Part shown: piece after piece, positions 47,088 through 56,502 of the stretch
How positions within the stretch are numbered: position 1 is the stretch's first letter
Layout: every line of letters begins with the position of its first letter
Origin: Metallosphaera tengchongensis
Lineage (GTDB): Archaea; Thermoproteota; Thermoprotei_A; Sulfolobales; Sulfolobaceae
Direction: 5' to 3'
DNA: 64,000 bases
NCBI RefSeq assembly: GCF_013343295.1
Contig: NZ_CP049074.1
Coordinates: forward strand, 2,112,898 to 2,176,897
The notes under the pieces: generated by a model
What the model saw: only the letters and a program-made list of their open reading frames with translations
Told to the model about the DNA's origin: nothing
Databases searched by the model: none
Position numbers and translations under genes: made by a program

Positions 47088-47149
47088 GGGATTACTCTGG
47101 TAAACCTGACTAATAAGGCTTTTCAGGTTGTGGTCTTCACCGAGTCCCT

Positions 47150-47412
47150 GTTAGCCTTAATCTGGCCCCCTCTGCACCGTGCTAGGGTTTCCATCAAGTT
47201 CCTGGGCAATACCCCCGTGGGTAACCCTTTGAAGGGACTAGGAGAGAGGTTTCGCCGCGGCGCGGACAGTTTTCTTTACTCCCAGTCTCAGTACGTCGAA
47301 AGCACCATTCACCTCGTTGAGGGGCCTGTCGTCTCGTGGACGATTGGCCCACTCAGGGGTTTCTCCCAACCGTAACCCCCAGGAAGCGTAGGGCCTTGAA
47401 GCCGAGACAAGA
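47150..47412 (-). pseudogene. TnpB (family A) 3' relic
   Basis: The minus strand reads RPLNEVNGAFDVLRLGVKKT, matching the DVNGALNVMKLG end of family A TnpB, followed by worn right-end sequence with a G+C-rich hairpin near 47205-47260. Only about 80 codons remain. Confidence 0.5.
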
Positions 47413-47505
47413 ATTTCTGTGAAACTGTTAAGTTTATATAACTTCATATCAATATCTTATACGATGCTATTACAAGTTATATGAGACCGAATGAAAACCC
47501 AAACT
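47413..47505 (+). mobile_element. Minimal IS607-derived element (MITE 5)
   Basis: About 93 bases in which the left-end text ataacttcatatcaatatct and tatacgatgct are joined directly to the right-end text acaagttatatgagacc and aaacccaaact. Unlike the larger short elements it lacks the tnpB-derived 230 bases, so it shows how little sequence is needed to move. Confidence 0.6.
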
Positions 47506-47803
47506 CAGTCTGTGAAGGTGGAATAGTCATTTAAAACTGGATATAACCAAAAAGTTCTCTCTAGCTATAGCGGCTTGACAAGGCCCGACCCCAGCAGTTT
47601 ACGATCGGCGTCCCCTCCGCGAACTTTAAGGTTATAACTTAACATCATCGTCAAGAAAATTAAAGGGGTGATAGTAGTGTTCCCGTCCGAAGGGTTGTAC
47701 ATGGAGTTCCTAAGCGAAACTAACATAACTGAACACGAGATTGAAGATGTAGAGTGAAAAGTTAAACTGTCAAGCTTATTTATCCTCTGAAGTATTACCA
47801 CCT

Positions 47804-49624
47804 ATGAGTATTACTCAACTGCCGCTGGTCTTAAACACACCACGAGAGATTGATGTTCAAACCCACTTGAATTACCTAAAAGAGGGCTACGTCAATACCT
47901 TGAGTGAGCAGCCAAAACCAGAACTAGTGATCACATGGAGAGACACCCTCAAACTATTAAAACAGCTTGACGTTGACATGCCCGCAGTACTGGAGTATCC
48001 ACTAATTGGAGGGGACAGGGCGGATCTTATCTTCGTTGCCGACAACAGAGGAATAGTCGTAGAGCTCAAGGACTGGAAAGGTGATCTAAAAGTTATAGAT
48101 GACCTATTTGTCCAGGTGGGAAACGAACTCCGGATCAACCCCTGCTACCAAGTGAGGAACTACGTCAACAAACTAAACTACTTCCACTCCTCTGGATTGC
48201 AGTTTGATGGGTACGTAATGTTCTATAACGGTAAGGAACAGGTTGAAGGGCTCGACCAGTGCAAGGTTATCCAATCACACGATGAACTGAGGGAGATAGT
48301 CAGGGGCTTGGGCGACTCTAACCCAAGCTCGTTAGAGAAGTTATTAAGGGGGAAGTTCTACGTGAGCGAGACGCTCGTTAGGTTAATAGAGCGGAAAGAG
48401 AAGGATCTCATTCAAAACGCTACAAACGTACTCTTAGCCAGTGGGTTCGGTCTCACAGAGAGCCAATTACTGCTTGTGAGGGAGATCAAGGAGGTCCTTG
48501 ATGAGCTGAAGAGAGGAAAAGATGTGGACAAGACATACCTTATCAGGGGGAGCAGCGGTTCAGGCAAGACATTAGTGGCCCTAGTGCTCCTAATGGAGGG
48601 GTTAAAGAGGCAGGTGAGAACAGTGCTAGGGTACAAGAACAACAGGCTGTTAAACACCCTAAGGATTGCGCTAGATGAAGTAGGAGGGGCCATACAGTTC
48701 TACTCTACGGGCTACGGAAAAGGTGTTGCTGAAGAGAAGTACGACCAGGACGTGGACTTCCTGATTTTCGATGAGGCACAGAGGATGAGGCTCGACAACA
48801 TTAGGATAGCGATGCAAAGAGGAAAAGTGAGGGTGTTCTTCTACGACGATAACCAGATGTTGCTAAACTTGGAGGAGGGGACGAGGGAGAACTTCCTCAA
48901 AGTTGGCAAGGGGGTGGAGGAGAGAGAGTTAACTTCAGTCTTCAGGGAGGACGAAAGCTATGTTGAATGGGTTAAGAATCTCCTAGGGGGGAACCAGGTT
49001 AGATTCCCTGCCCATACCAAGGTTAAGTTTCAGGTAGTCGAAGACATAACCACAATGCTCCGGGAGCTGAAGATGAGGAAGGAAGAGGGGTCTAAGATAG
49101 CGTTAGTCTGCGCGTTCACTGAGTCCCCAGGGGATGAGGAGAACCCGGAGAGCTGTTGTAACGTAAGGATAGGGTATCCCATCTGCAAGAGTTGTGATAA
49201 AAAGGTTGAGGTCTCAGACCTCGACATATACAAGGGTGTAGACCTAAAGAGCGTTGTTGGTAAGGACAAGATATACTGGTTAATGAACGCTAAGACCGAA
49301 TATCCTCACTACTGGAGGACTGGAGGGGGGATAGATAGGTGTGCCTCTGTGTACGGGGTCCAAGGCTTTGAAGCTGAATACGTTGGTGTAGTCTGGGGTA
49401 GGGACCTAGTGTGGAGAGGGGGACAATGGGTTGTAAACCCAGACCCGATAACTGACTACGTCGGTGGAAATAAGTCGTTAGAAAAGACCGCTAGAAGGGA
49501 CAAAGGGAGGGCACTCCAGTTGTTAAGGAATAGGTATTACGTAATGCTGACAAGGGGTATTAAGGGAGTCTACGTCTTTGCAGAAGATGAAGAAACGGGG
49601 AAGCTCTTGCAGGGTCTTGTCTAG
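47804..49624 (+). CDS. Nuclease-helicase fusion (NERD-like plus DUF2075)
   Basis: 606 residues in one gene. The N-terminal domain has GGDRADLIFVADNRGIVVEL and KDWKG: Asp74, Glu87 and Lys89 form a PD-(D/E)xK pattern as in NERD domains. The second half is an SF1-like helicase of the DUF2075 type: Walker A GSSGSGKTLVA (249-259), Walker B DFLIFDEAQRM (318-328), a motif near FYDDNQML, an insert with clustered cysteines (SCCN, ICKSC near 452-465) and a terminal RNRYYVMLTRGIKGVYVF motif VI. DUF2075 helicases with nuclease domains occur in antiviral systems. It stands alone with a TATA-like cttatttatc about 30 bases upstream. Confidence 0.75.
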   Translation: MSITQLPLVLNTPREIDVQTHLNYLKEGYVNTLSEQPKPELVITWRDTLKLLKQLDVDMPAVLEYPLIGGDRADLIFVADNRGIVVELKDWKGDLKVIDDLFVQVGNELRINPCYQVRNYVNKLNYFHSSGLQFDGYVMFYNGKEQVEGLDQCKVIQSHDELREIVRGLGDSNPSSLEKLLRGKFYVSETLVRLIERKEKDLIQNATNVLLASGFGLTESQLLLVREIKEVLDELKRGKDVDKTYLIRGSSGSGKTLVALVLLMEGLKRQVRTVLGYKNNRLLNTLRIALDEVGGAIQFYSTGYGKGVAEEKYDQDVDFLIFDEAQRMRLDNIRIAMQRGKVRVFFYDDNQMLLNLEEGTRENFLKVGKGVEERELTSVFREDESYVEWVKNLLGGNQVRFPAHTKVKFQVVEDITTMLRELKMRKEEGSKIALVCAFTESPGDEENPESCCNVRIGYPICKSCDKKVEVSDLDIYKGVDLKSVVGKDKIYWLMNAKTEYPHYWRTGGGIDRCASVYGVQGFEAEYVGVVWGRDLVWRGGQWVVNPDPITDYVGGNKSLEKTARRDKGRALQLLRNRYYVMLTRGIKGVYVFAEDEETGKLLQGLV

Positions 49625-49821
49625 AGTGGTTTCAAGACTAAAGGACGTAACTTATCGGTATTGGGATATTCATGTTTAGTCTCCAAAGAATTGGTGACTG
49701 TCTTGACCCGAGGCTATTAGTGATAGGATCTTAATTGAATTCTCATAAAACATGAAGAATTAGGGGAAATAGGACTAGAATTCCCGATAGTATAATTCCT
49801 AAAAATACGTCTTCTTTTCTG

Positions 49822-49998
49822 CGCTCCACTAGGGAACAGCCTGACAGTTAGAGTACGGACGCCTCTGTATTTCGGGGAAGATCGGCTCATGTTCCTCATC
49901 TTTATGAAGTTGACAAGAAGGGAGCGTCACAGAAGATGGTGTGTGACAAGAGCTTTAAAAAACCTTACCCCGCTACGGCGAGGTTTTCTTTTCCGTTT
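49822..49998 (+). repeat. Conserved left-end block, copy 3 (solo)
   Basis: Contains acggacgc, gaagatcggctc, gacaagaagggagcgtcaca, gagctttaaaa and the hairpin taccccgctacggcgaggtt before ttttcttttc. No tnpB lies next to it on either side, so it is a solo left end. Confidence 0.55.
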
Positions 49999-50057
49999 AT
50001 AAATCGTTCTATGCAACGTCATAGTTAGTGATTTATTTTAAGTTACAAAACTAATTC

Positions 50058-50264
50058 GTGAGATTTGGGATAGTTTACAACAATTTCCTCTCTCCCACAT
50101 TTGCGGGAGGAGGTGACGTCCACGCATATGAGGTCTCTAGCCTAAAGAAAAGTTTCAAGATAGTATACAATCCGTCTAGCATAGTCTTTCGCTGGGAAAA
50201 GGATAAGTTAGAGGAAAAGGCTAAAGAGTTTAAAAACCTCCGGCGTCTCGGTCCTAAAGGGTGA
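50058..50264 (+). pseudogene. GT4 glycosyltransferase N-terminal fragment
   Basis: From a GTG: FGIVYNNFLSPTFAGGGDVH, AYEVSSLKKSFKIVYNPSSI, FRWEKDKLEEKAKEFK, closely like residues 1-60 of the intact GT4 at 40486. It then runs into transposon sequence (cggcgtctcggtcctaaagg) and stops. A TnpB insertion or recombination removed the rest. Confidence 0.7.
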
Positions 50265-50334
50265 GGCTTTCCTCACTTTGTAAGAGCTTATCTCAGGCTT
50301 ATAGACGTTCTACGCCAAGAGTTATAGAGACCTT

Positions 50335-50430
50335 CGTTAACTAGGTTAGAGGACGCCCACCATACCAAGAGTTTTGTGTCCCTACAGAGGTACTAAAAGA
50401 GTTGAAGGACAGGCCTTGGCTGACGGCGGT
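50335..50430 (+). pseudogene. TnpB (family B) fragment
   Basis: RLEDAHHTKSFVSLQRY with a following stop matches [20 protein letters not shown] of the relic at 25945. Only about 30 codons remain between the broken GT4 and the intact GT2. Confidence 0.5.
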
Positions 50431-50524
50431 TTAGGTCGGTTAAACTCAAGCCCTAATTCAAGAACCGAACACTCGACACTAGAAGGAAAAGTTAGAGTTA
50501 ATAGAATGAAGAGCCTGTATTGCA

Positions 50525-51544
50525 TTGCTGAGGGTGAGTGAACTGGACGTACAAGTGGCGATTCCAACTCACAAGAACGATGGGAGGACTATCCGCTTTA
50601 CCATTGAGGGGCTAACTAAGCAGACGTACAAGGACTTCAACGTACTGATAGTTTACAAGCCTAGCGAGGGGGACAGGACGCTTGACGTAGTTGAGTGGTT
50701 CTCGAAGTCCCTCGACATCAAGGTAATTTATCAGAAAGAGGGGTACATTGAGGAGGCTATGAACTTGATCTACTCAAACGCCAACGCTGACCTCTTGCTA
50801 ACTATCGACGATGATAACATTCCCGACTCTAACTGGGTTTTAGACCACAAGAACTTCCACGAACGCTATGAGGACCTTGGAGTGGCCAGGGGTAAAGTTG
50901 TCTGGAAGACTGGATCGTCAAAATTCAAGCTGAGCTTGAGGGAGTTGGCTAAGAAGGTAATCTACAGACAGTATTCCTCAGCTTTCGACGGGTACGGAGG
51001 CTACTTGACAATTTACGGTATCCCCACGGATAGGAGACCAAAGTTCACCAACGATTACATGAAGACTATCACAATTGCGGCTGAGAACATGAGCGTTAAG
51101 AGAGAGGTGTACAAGGGCTTCGTGTTACCAGGGTATACCCTAAGGGGGTTCCATAACGAGGAGATCTTAACACTACACGCGATTAAGAAGGATTACTTTA
51201 CAGCGGAGATTATAGGTGGCTTAAATAAGGAGATTGAGAGGATGGACTTTGGGGTGAAGAAAGACAGCCTTTCCACGCCTACCACTTTGAAAGGCAGGCT
51301 TAACCTAATAGCTGAACACTACCTTTTCCCCTATGCCGCCAACTTGGTGGGCTTCCCGCCCAAGTACTTGAGGTTCGTACAAACTTTATTGACTATTTCT
51401 AGGACAGGATTGGAGAGGGAGGCAACGAAATTGGGCCTTAGCCTTGCTATCCAAGGCATTGAGCATAGACTTGAGCCAGCAAAGGTGAGGGAGATGCTGA
51501 AAAAAGGGTTAGACGAACTGATAGCGGGGCAGAACAACATCTAA
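50525..51544 (+). CDS. GT2 family glycosyltransferase
   Basis: 339 residues from a TTG (a GTG three codons later is equally possible). VQVAIPTHKNDGRTIRFTIE, YKDFNVLIVYKPSEGDRTLD, ADLLLTIDDDNIPDSNWVLD (metal site) and GFHNEEILTLHAI (the catalytic-region equivalent of ED/GED) give a complete GT-A enzyme. The C-terminal 80 residues are helical and amphipathic. Flanked on both sides by TnpB relics, so its transcription signals may come from transposon DNA. Confidence 0.8.
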   Translation: MLRVSELDVQVAIPTHKNDGRTIRFTIEGLTKQTYKDFNVLIVYKPSEGDRTLDVVEWFSKSLDIKVIYQKEGYIEEAMNLIYSNANADLLLTIDDDNIPDSNWVLDHKNFHERYEDLGVARGKVVWKTGSSKFKLSLRELAKKVIYRQYSSAFDGYGGYLTIYGIPTDRRPKFTNDYMKTITIAAENMSVKREVYKGFVLPGYTLRGFHNEEILTLHAIKKDYFTAEIIGGLNKEIERMDFGVKKDSLSTPTTLKGRLNLIAEHYLFPYAANLVGFPPKYLRFVQTLLTISRTGLEREATKLGLSLAIQGIEHRLEPAKVREMLKKGLDELIAGQNNI

Positions 51545-51599
51545 AGCTCTCTTGCCTCGTTAAGGAGAGCAGTAAACCAATGTGGAGATCTGCCTTGTC

Positions 51600-52022
51600 A
51601 GTGTGGGCGTTTGACGTCTCAACAGTCTATCTTGGTTACCCTTATTCATCTCCCAGGACAAGGGTAATAAGTTCTCTTCCAACGTATGGTCTCATCGTAA
51701 GGTAATTGAGTAAATTGTGTATAAGCTCTATGAATACGGTATTAAGGTGTCCTTAGTTCTTAAGTATAACACTCCAAAGCTCCGTGCTTTTCATAACGTC
51801 GTCAATGAGAGGAAGCCTGGGGGTGTCGTCAATTGTCCGAGAGGTCATAAGCTTCACGGCGATGTTAATGGAGCTTTAAATGTTATGAAATTGGGGGTAA
51901 CGAGAATCGTTAATACACTGAAAAACTCTCTCTTTCCTCGTAACTTCAAACGTAGTAACCCCCTTAAAGGGGCGGGGATAACGCCTTAACCTCAGTGGAA
52001 CCTTCGCCCTTTGGGGGGTCAG
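51600..52022 (+). pseudogene. TnpB (family A) 3' relic with right end
   Basis: The C-terminal part is still open (51717-51989): YKLYEYGIKVSLVLKYNTPK, NERKPGGVVNCPRGHKLHGD, VNGALNVMKLGVTR, ending KGAGITP. Upstream pieces (VYLGYPYLISQ-like, NVWSHRKVIE) are in other frames. The right end at 52003-52022 (cgccctttggggggtcag) closes the relic. The rest of tnpB is gone. Confidence 0.65.
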
Positions 52023-52183
52023 AAACTAGTGATAAATAATAGTTCAAAGTTTTTTGGGGCTTAGCTACTTCATCTCCATACTAAGCCTGAGGATACGCAA
52101 GACGGAGCCTCGATGACTTTAAAAAATTAACATAGACCTTGAACTTCTCCTCATTACCTGATCCTACTAGTTCCCATTTTACT

Positions 52184-53590
52184 CTATGATCGAGTCGTGG
52201 GACCGCTCAGCACTTCCTCTCCTGACGCCTCCTCAAGGCTCTTTAGCTTTGGTTCCTTGACTGTGAGCAGAGTTATAACGGCCCCCACCACGCTAACAGC
52301 AGCGAGCATCTCTAAGATCCCCTTTATCCCTATGCTAGCCAGGAGTGAAGGGAAGAGGTAGGTTGTTATGGCTGCCCCTAGCTTTCCTGACGCAGCAGAG
52401 ATCCCGTGACCCGTAGTCCTAAACCTAGTGGGGTAAACTTCAGCCGGCAATACGAAGGTCGTTGTGTTTGGACCAAAGTCAATGAAGAAGTATGAGAAGG
52501 CGTAAATGGCGAAAGCTGCTGTAGCTGGGATTAGGAAACCTGATACCTTAGTACCGGTCGCTATTAGAACCGAGGATACCACAAAGTAGATTACGGACAT
52601 CATTAGGAACCCAAGGACCTGAATGGGTTTCCTGCCTAGCCTGTCCATGAGCGCCACTGCGGTGAAGTAACCGAAGAAACCTACCATGAATGGGACCCCC
52701 TGCTCCACAATCTCGAAACCTACGGAAGATGGCTTACCGAGGATAGATGTCACTATGGGGCCCGAATAGACCCCAGTACCATAGAAGGCTATGTCCAATA
52801 TGAACCATGGAACTGCTGTCCCCACAAGGAGGAGGCCATACTTGGAGAAGAACTCTCCCAAGGACATGGGTCTAGGAGAGACCTTCTGAACATCTAGGTC
52901 TGTGCCCATGAAGGAGGCAGCCTTCTTGGCTTCCATTACATTGCCCTTGACTAGGGCAGCATGCCTGGGGGTCTCAGGTACCTTTCTCCTTAGGTAGATC
53001 ACGGTAGCTGCAGGTATTGCACCTACCCCAGCCATAACCCTCCACGCCAGATCGGGTGGTAGGGTAAACGCTGATATAGCCCCAACAGCGACTGCTGCCA
53101 GGCTCCCTATACCCTGGTTTGCGAACACTAGGGCTATGAGCTTACCCCTGTCCTTAACGTTGGCGTACTCGCTCATTATCGTGGCTGATATGGGGTAGTC
53201 ACCGCCTATTCCTAACCCCATTATTGACCTGAACACTATTAACCACAGGATGTTTGGGGAAAAAGCCGACAGTAGGGCACCAAGGCTCAGGATCGTAGCT
53301 TCAACCCCGTAGATTGCCTTCCTCCCAAGGACGTCTGCCAGGACTCCGAAGATAAGCTGGCCCAAGATTGCGGTGATCAGGGCTGAAGACGCCAAGAGCC
53401 CAGTGGTGAAGGCGTTAAGCTCAAACCCGGGCAACTTGTTGGCTGAAAAAACGTCTAGTATGGCAGATATTATGAGCAGGTCATAGGCGTCCGTGAAGAA
53501 GCCCATCCCCGCCGTGTACCAGATCTTTATGTGGTTAAAGGTTAGCTTTAAATCATCTAAATTTTTGAAAGGAGATCTTCCTGGTTCCAT
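52184..53590 (-). CDS. MFS transporter, phosphate:H+ symporter-like
   Basis: 468 residues with 12 predicted helices. MGFFTDAYDLLIISAILDVF in helix 1, GQLIFGVLADVLGRKAIYG (the MFS DRxGRR-like loop), GIGGDYPISATIMSEYANVK in helix 4 and VLPAEVYPTRFRTTGHGISA in the second half are typical of the PHS/sugar-porter branch, whose members take up inorganic phosphate or organic solutes with protons in acidophiles. Substrate is inferred from the family. It is a single gene with a tandem repeat 60-100 bases upstream. It is the first ordinary housekeeping-like gene after the mobile zone. Confidence 0.8.
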   Translation of the reverse strand: MEPGRSPFKNLDDLKLTFNHIKIWYTAGMGFFTDAYDLLIISAILDVFSANKLPGFELNAFTTGLLASSALITAILGQLIFGVLADVLGRKAIYGVEATILSLGALLSAFSPNILWLIVFRSIMGLGIGGDYPISATIMSEYANVKDRGKLIALVFANQGIGSLAAVAVGAISAFTLPPDLAWRVMAGVGAIPAATVIYLRRKVPETPRHAALVKGNVMEAKKAASFMGTDLDVQKVSPRPMSLGEFFSKYGLLLVGTAVPWFILDIAFYGTGVYSGPIVTSILGKPSSVGFEIVEQGVPFMVGFFGYFTAVALMDRLGRKPIQVLGFLMMSVIYFVVSSVLIATGTKVSGFLIPATAAFAIYAFSYFFIDFGPNTTTFVLPAEVYPTRFRTTGHGISAASGKLGAAITTYLFPSLLASIGIKGILEMLAAVSVVGAVITLLTVKEPKLKSLEEASGEEVLSGPTTRS

Positions 53591-53651
53591 TTCAACCTAG
53601 TTTACGTACTCTAGTTAGATAATATAGCTTACCTATAGAGAAGAAGAGATC

Positions 53652-53688
53652 TATTTATGATATATAGTCTTATTTATTGATATATAGT
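53652..53688. promoter_or_regulatory. Direct repeat upstream of the MFS gene
   Basis: tatttatgatatatagt (53652-53668) and tatttattgatatatagt (53671-53688) are two copies of one site at about two helical turns, 60-100 bases before the transporter start. Tandem sites at this distance suggest an activator or repressor. Confidence 0.4.
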
Positions 53689-53769
53689 TTCAAGTACTTT
53701 CTATAAGCTAGTAGTCCGCATGAGAGCTAGTTTGCTCTGAACTCTGAAAACTAGGGCGCACGAGTCCCA

Positions 53770-54420
53770 TTACTCCTTGCTCTCCAGTAACTTTCTCAAT
53801 TTCCCCTCAAGCTTGACCAGTTCCTCCCTTATCTCGTCCTCAATGTCCTTGGAGTAACCTAGTCCGTTGTTCTTTACGTACCAGTACGGTAACGCCACCT
53901 CCTCCTCACCAAGGTCCCTCACGATGCTCTTGGGTACCCAGAGCTCCTTGTCTCCAACCTTCATGAGGTAAGCCTTGGAGGTCTCGCTCCTCTGCAACGC
54001 TCTCAACCTAATCACCTTCTCCCCTAGGGCCCTCTCCAACTCCCATCTCCTCTGGTTCAACATGAAGTTCAGAAGCTCTTCCCTCCCCTCAAAGTACTTA
54101 CCTTGAAACCTGTAGATGGTCTTCCCAGAGACGGTGCAGTATCTCACCTCATCCTCATCAAACCTAAGTAGACTTTTACACGTGAGATCTTGGAAATCAC
54201 CGTTGTACACGTAGTAGGATACGTCCACGGTCTTACCCTTCCTTCTGTAGACCCTCTTAATGAGCGTCCCTACCTCCTCGTCAATCTCTCCCTCATAGTA
54301 CCCCCCGGACTTGACCTCATGCCAGACCTTCCTCTTTAGCTTCACCTGTCTCCATATCTTGGAATAGGCGAAGTAGTACTCCTCCTCGTCCTTGGATATT
54401 TTTCCTATCTTGATCATCAT
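53770..54420 (-). CDS. Conserved-looking protein of unknown function
   Basis: 216 residues from the first ATG of an ATGATG pair at 54420, which follows ggag by about 6 bases; the frame is open 30 codons more, but those are unconvincing. Charged and strand/helix mixed: KISKDEEEYYFAYSKIWRQV, VWHEVKSGGYYEGEIDEEVG, then LWVPKSIVRDLGEEEVALPY and a C-terminal coiled coil (ELVKLEGKLRKLLESKE). No motif that I can name. Confidence 0.55.
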   Translation of the reverse strand: MMIKIGKISKDEEEYYFAYSKIWRQVKLKRKVWHEVKSGGYYEGEIDEEVGTLIKRVYRRKGKTVDVSYYVYNGDFQDLTCKSLLRFDEDEVRYCTVSGKTIYRFQGKYFEGREELLNFMLNQRRWELERALGEKVIRLRALQRSETSKAYLMKVGDKELWVPKSIVRDLGEEEVALPYWYVKNNGLGYSKDIEDEIREELVKLEGKLRKLLESKE

Positions 54421-54683
54421 TACTCCAAATTTCGAGTTATAGTTAAAAATATTTGCGCAATTCTGGAATCTAGGGTCGTTTAAAGTGGTATGTTTCCATG
54501 GAGAGGTCATAAGCGTTAGGGGAAGGACCTCTGACTTATACAGTTAATGTCCTATCTAGTTCTCCCAAAATTCAGCGTATACTGCCCTCTAAAGGGGACT
54601 ACTCCTCGCTAACTATATAGATCTCCATAAGTTACTGAGGATATATGGGGAAATCTAATATTCAACCTCTCCGACACTCATTT

Positions 54684-55082
54684 ATGAAGATTCACAGATC
54701 CTTCCAAACTTCACATGACTGCGAAGCTGTGCTAACCTTATCCAAAGACCCAAACTTTTTACTGAGGAAGCTTTTTCCCCCGGTCAGCTCCATAGAAAAG
54801 AGGGGAAACAAGTTCAAGGCCGAGGGAAGTTACATGCACTTGAGTATGACCGCGGAAGGTGTCGTACTAGTTTCAAGTAATGCAGTCACCTATATGTTGA
54901 AGACTGGGGACAGCGTGGGGAAGATAGAACTAGAGTGTTCCGATAGGAAGATTGAGCTGGACTTTGAGTACGAGGGTTGTGATGGGTTCTTGGCAAAGAG
55001 GATTTTATCGAACTGGTTCGATAGGTTTGTCGAGGACTTTGAGGAGAACGTAAGACTAATGAGGATAGAGAGGAGGGTTTAA
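54684..55082 (+). CDS. STK_08120/DUF3211-like protein
   Basis: 132 residues from the ATG at 54684 (open 13 codons further). KIHRSFQTSHDCEAVLTLSK, FLLRKLFPPVSSIEKRGNKF, KAEGSYMHLSMTAEGVVLVS and FLAKRILSNWFDRFVEDFEE match my recollection of a Sulfolobales-specific SRPBCC-like small protein family of unknown role. A single gene, well preserved, divergent from 53770-54420. Confidence 0.5.
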   Translation: MKIHRSFQTSHDCEAVLTLSKDPNFLLRKLFPPVSSIEKRGNKFKAEGSYMHLSMTAEGVVLVSSNAVTYMLKTGDSVGKIELECSDRKIELDFEYEGCDGFLAKRILSNWFDRFVEDFEENVRLMRIERRV

Positions 55083-55129
55083 GCCGAGTTAGTCAGTACT
55101 AGGATATCTCTTAGCTCGAATTTCGACTG

Positions 55130-56237
55130 GGATTTGGCTGACTTCATCCCCACAATGCGAGGGTTCCCCTTATCGATTCGGGTCTACATCTCTCGTGTGG
55201 GGGATAAAGAGGGAGAGCCTTCACGGAGGTTCATGATTTCAATGAGGTCACGGTCGTTCTCATAACCGCATAGATCGGAAGTATCTACGAGCTATCTCTT
55301 TCATTTCTTTACAGCGCTTAAGACGTGTAGTAGAGGGGTAGTGAGGGTCTACGGACACTCTTAGTCTTTTTTCCTCCATCCAGTTCTGTAAACGACGGTA
55401 CCGGATGAGATACAGTCTTTCCCTAAACTCTTTTGACAACTTTTTTACATTATTAATCATATTTTTAAATCTTCTAAAAAGATTGATGAGACGTTAAATG
55501 AAATAGCTGATTCAGATATCCATTTGCCAACTTTTCTAGCGAAGTCCTCTAAAATCTTGTCCTTCTGTGAAAGTCGTTTACTCTATTTTCAGGGTTCTCT
55601 TGTCCTTTATCTCTTCTAGTATTTTTCTGTAAACCTTCAGCTAACGATTTTGAGGTAATGGTTCGCTAAACGGGTTGGTATCCTAACGTGTTGTTTGTCA
55701 TTTCCAACAACGATGTCGGCCGTGCTAACGTCGGCAGCTACTCCTTCTTTAGGTTCTAACTCTTCCCAGTCCTTGTACAGGGACACCCTCAGGTACGCAG
55801 TACCGCCCCTAGGCAGCCTATCCCCATTTCTCAGTCCTTGTATAGAGACAGATTCCTTGGATAGCCTACTATTGACGGTTCACCGACATCCCTAATCCAA
55901 ACGACTGTCCTGTTAAGGTCTATTTATACGAGATTTTTGGGGTAAGCCATACTGAGACCTTATAGATCGTGTGGTACCTACCACGCTTAGGATCCTTCAA
56001 CTAATCCTTATATTTAGTTAAAGAGACCCTATAGCAGTCTTGAGCTAACTTGGAGGATAAGTTAGACTGTCTCAATGTCTCGTAAGTTTCATTACCATTT
56101 TCCTTCAACAACTTTTTTGTTCTACTATCTCTCAACCAAGAGAGGACAAAACGTAGACTCTTCTCATACCATTCAGTCATGCTGAGTTCAGGGACTGTGG
56201 GGGAAATCTCCGCTAACTGTATCTCTGACGTTCCCAC
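55130..56237 (-). pseudogene. TnpB (family B), nearly full length but decayed
   Basis: The minus strand reads MTEWYEKSLRFVLSWLRDSR and NLSSKLAQDCYRVSLTKYKD (N-terminus, 56237-56001), then YLRVSLYKDWEELEPKEGVA and VRIPTRLANHYLK, LEDFARKVGKWISESAISFN, MINNVKKLSKEFRERLYLIR, VDPHYPSTT and the zinc-ribbon remains YFRSMRL, ending in the family B tail (cgaatcgataaggggaac, gatgaagtca) near 55130. Stops and shifts occur throughout. It is the longest family B copy and defines the element. Confidence 0.65.
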
Positions 56238-56502
56238 CCTTTTTAAGTCCCCCTGCCCATAAATAGATAAAGAGATAAGGCGTCTAAATGATTTCCAACC
56301 CTGCTTAATGGTTAGACTTTCGTTGTTTTGTAAATACGTAAAGTGATTCGACTAAGATGATACTTGCAAGATACTTTCTATCCAACTACGGTGATATTTA
56401 AAATATTCTTTGCTCCGTAACAGTATCATAGTTTTTTCATTCAATAATATATATTTAACTTCCCATCTAGACTATCAACTTTTTAACATAACAGTATCCC
56501 AT
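56238..56502. other. Gap
   Basis: Short A+T-rich region between a TnpB relic and the ankyrin gene. No gene; no clear repeat end. Confidence 0.35.

Noticed and set aside
47130..47375. Plus-strand 81-codon open frame
   Set aside because: It lies antisense to a recognisable TnpB C-terminal relic and has no protein-like pattern.
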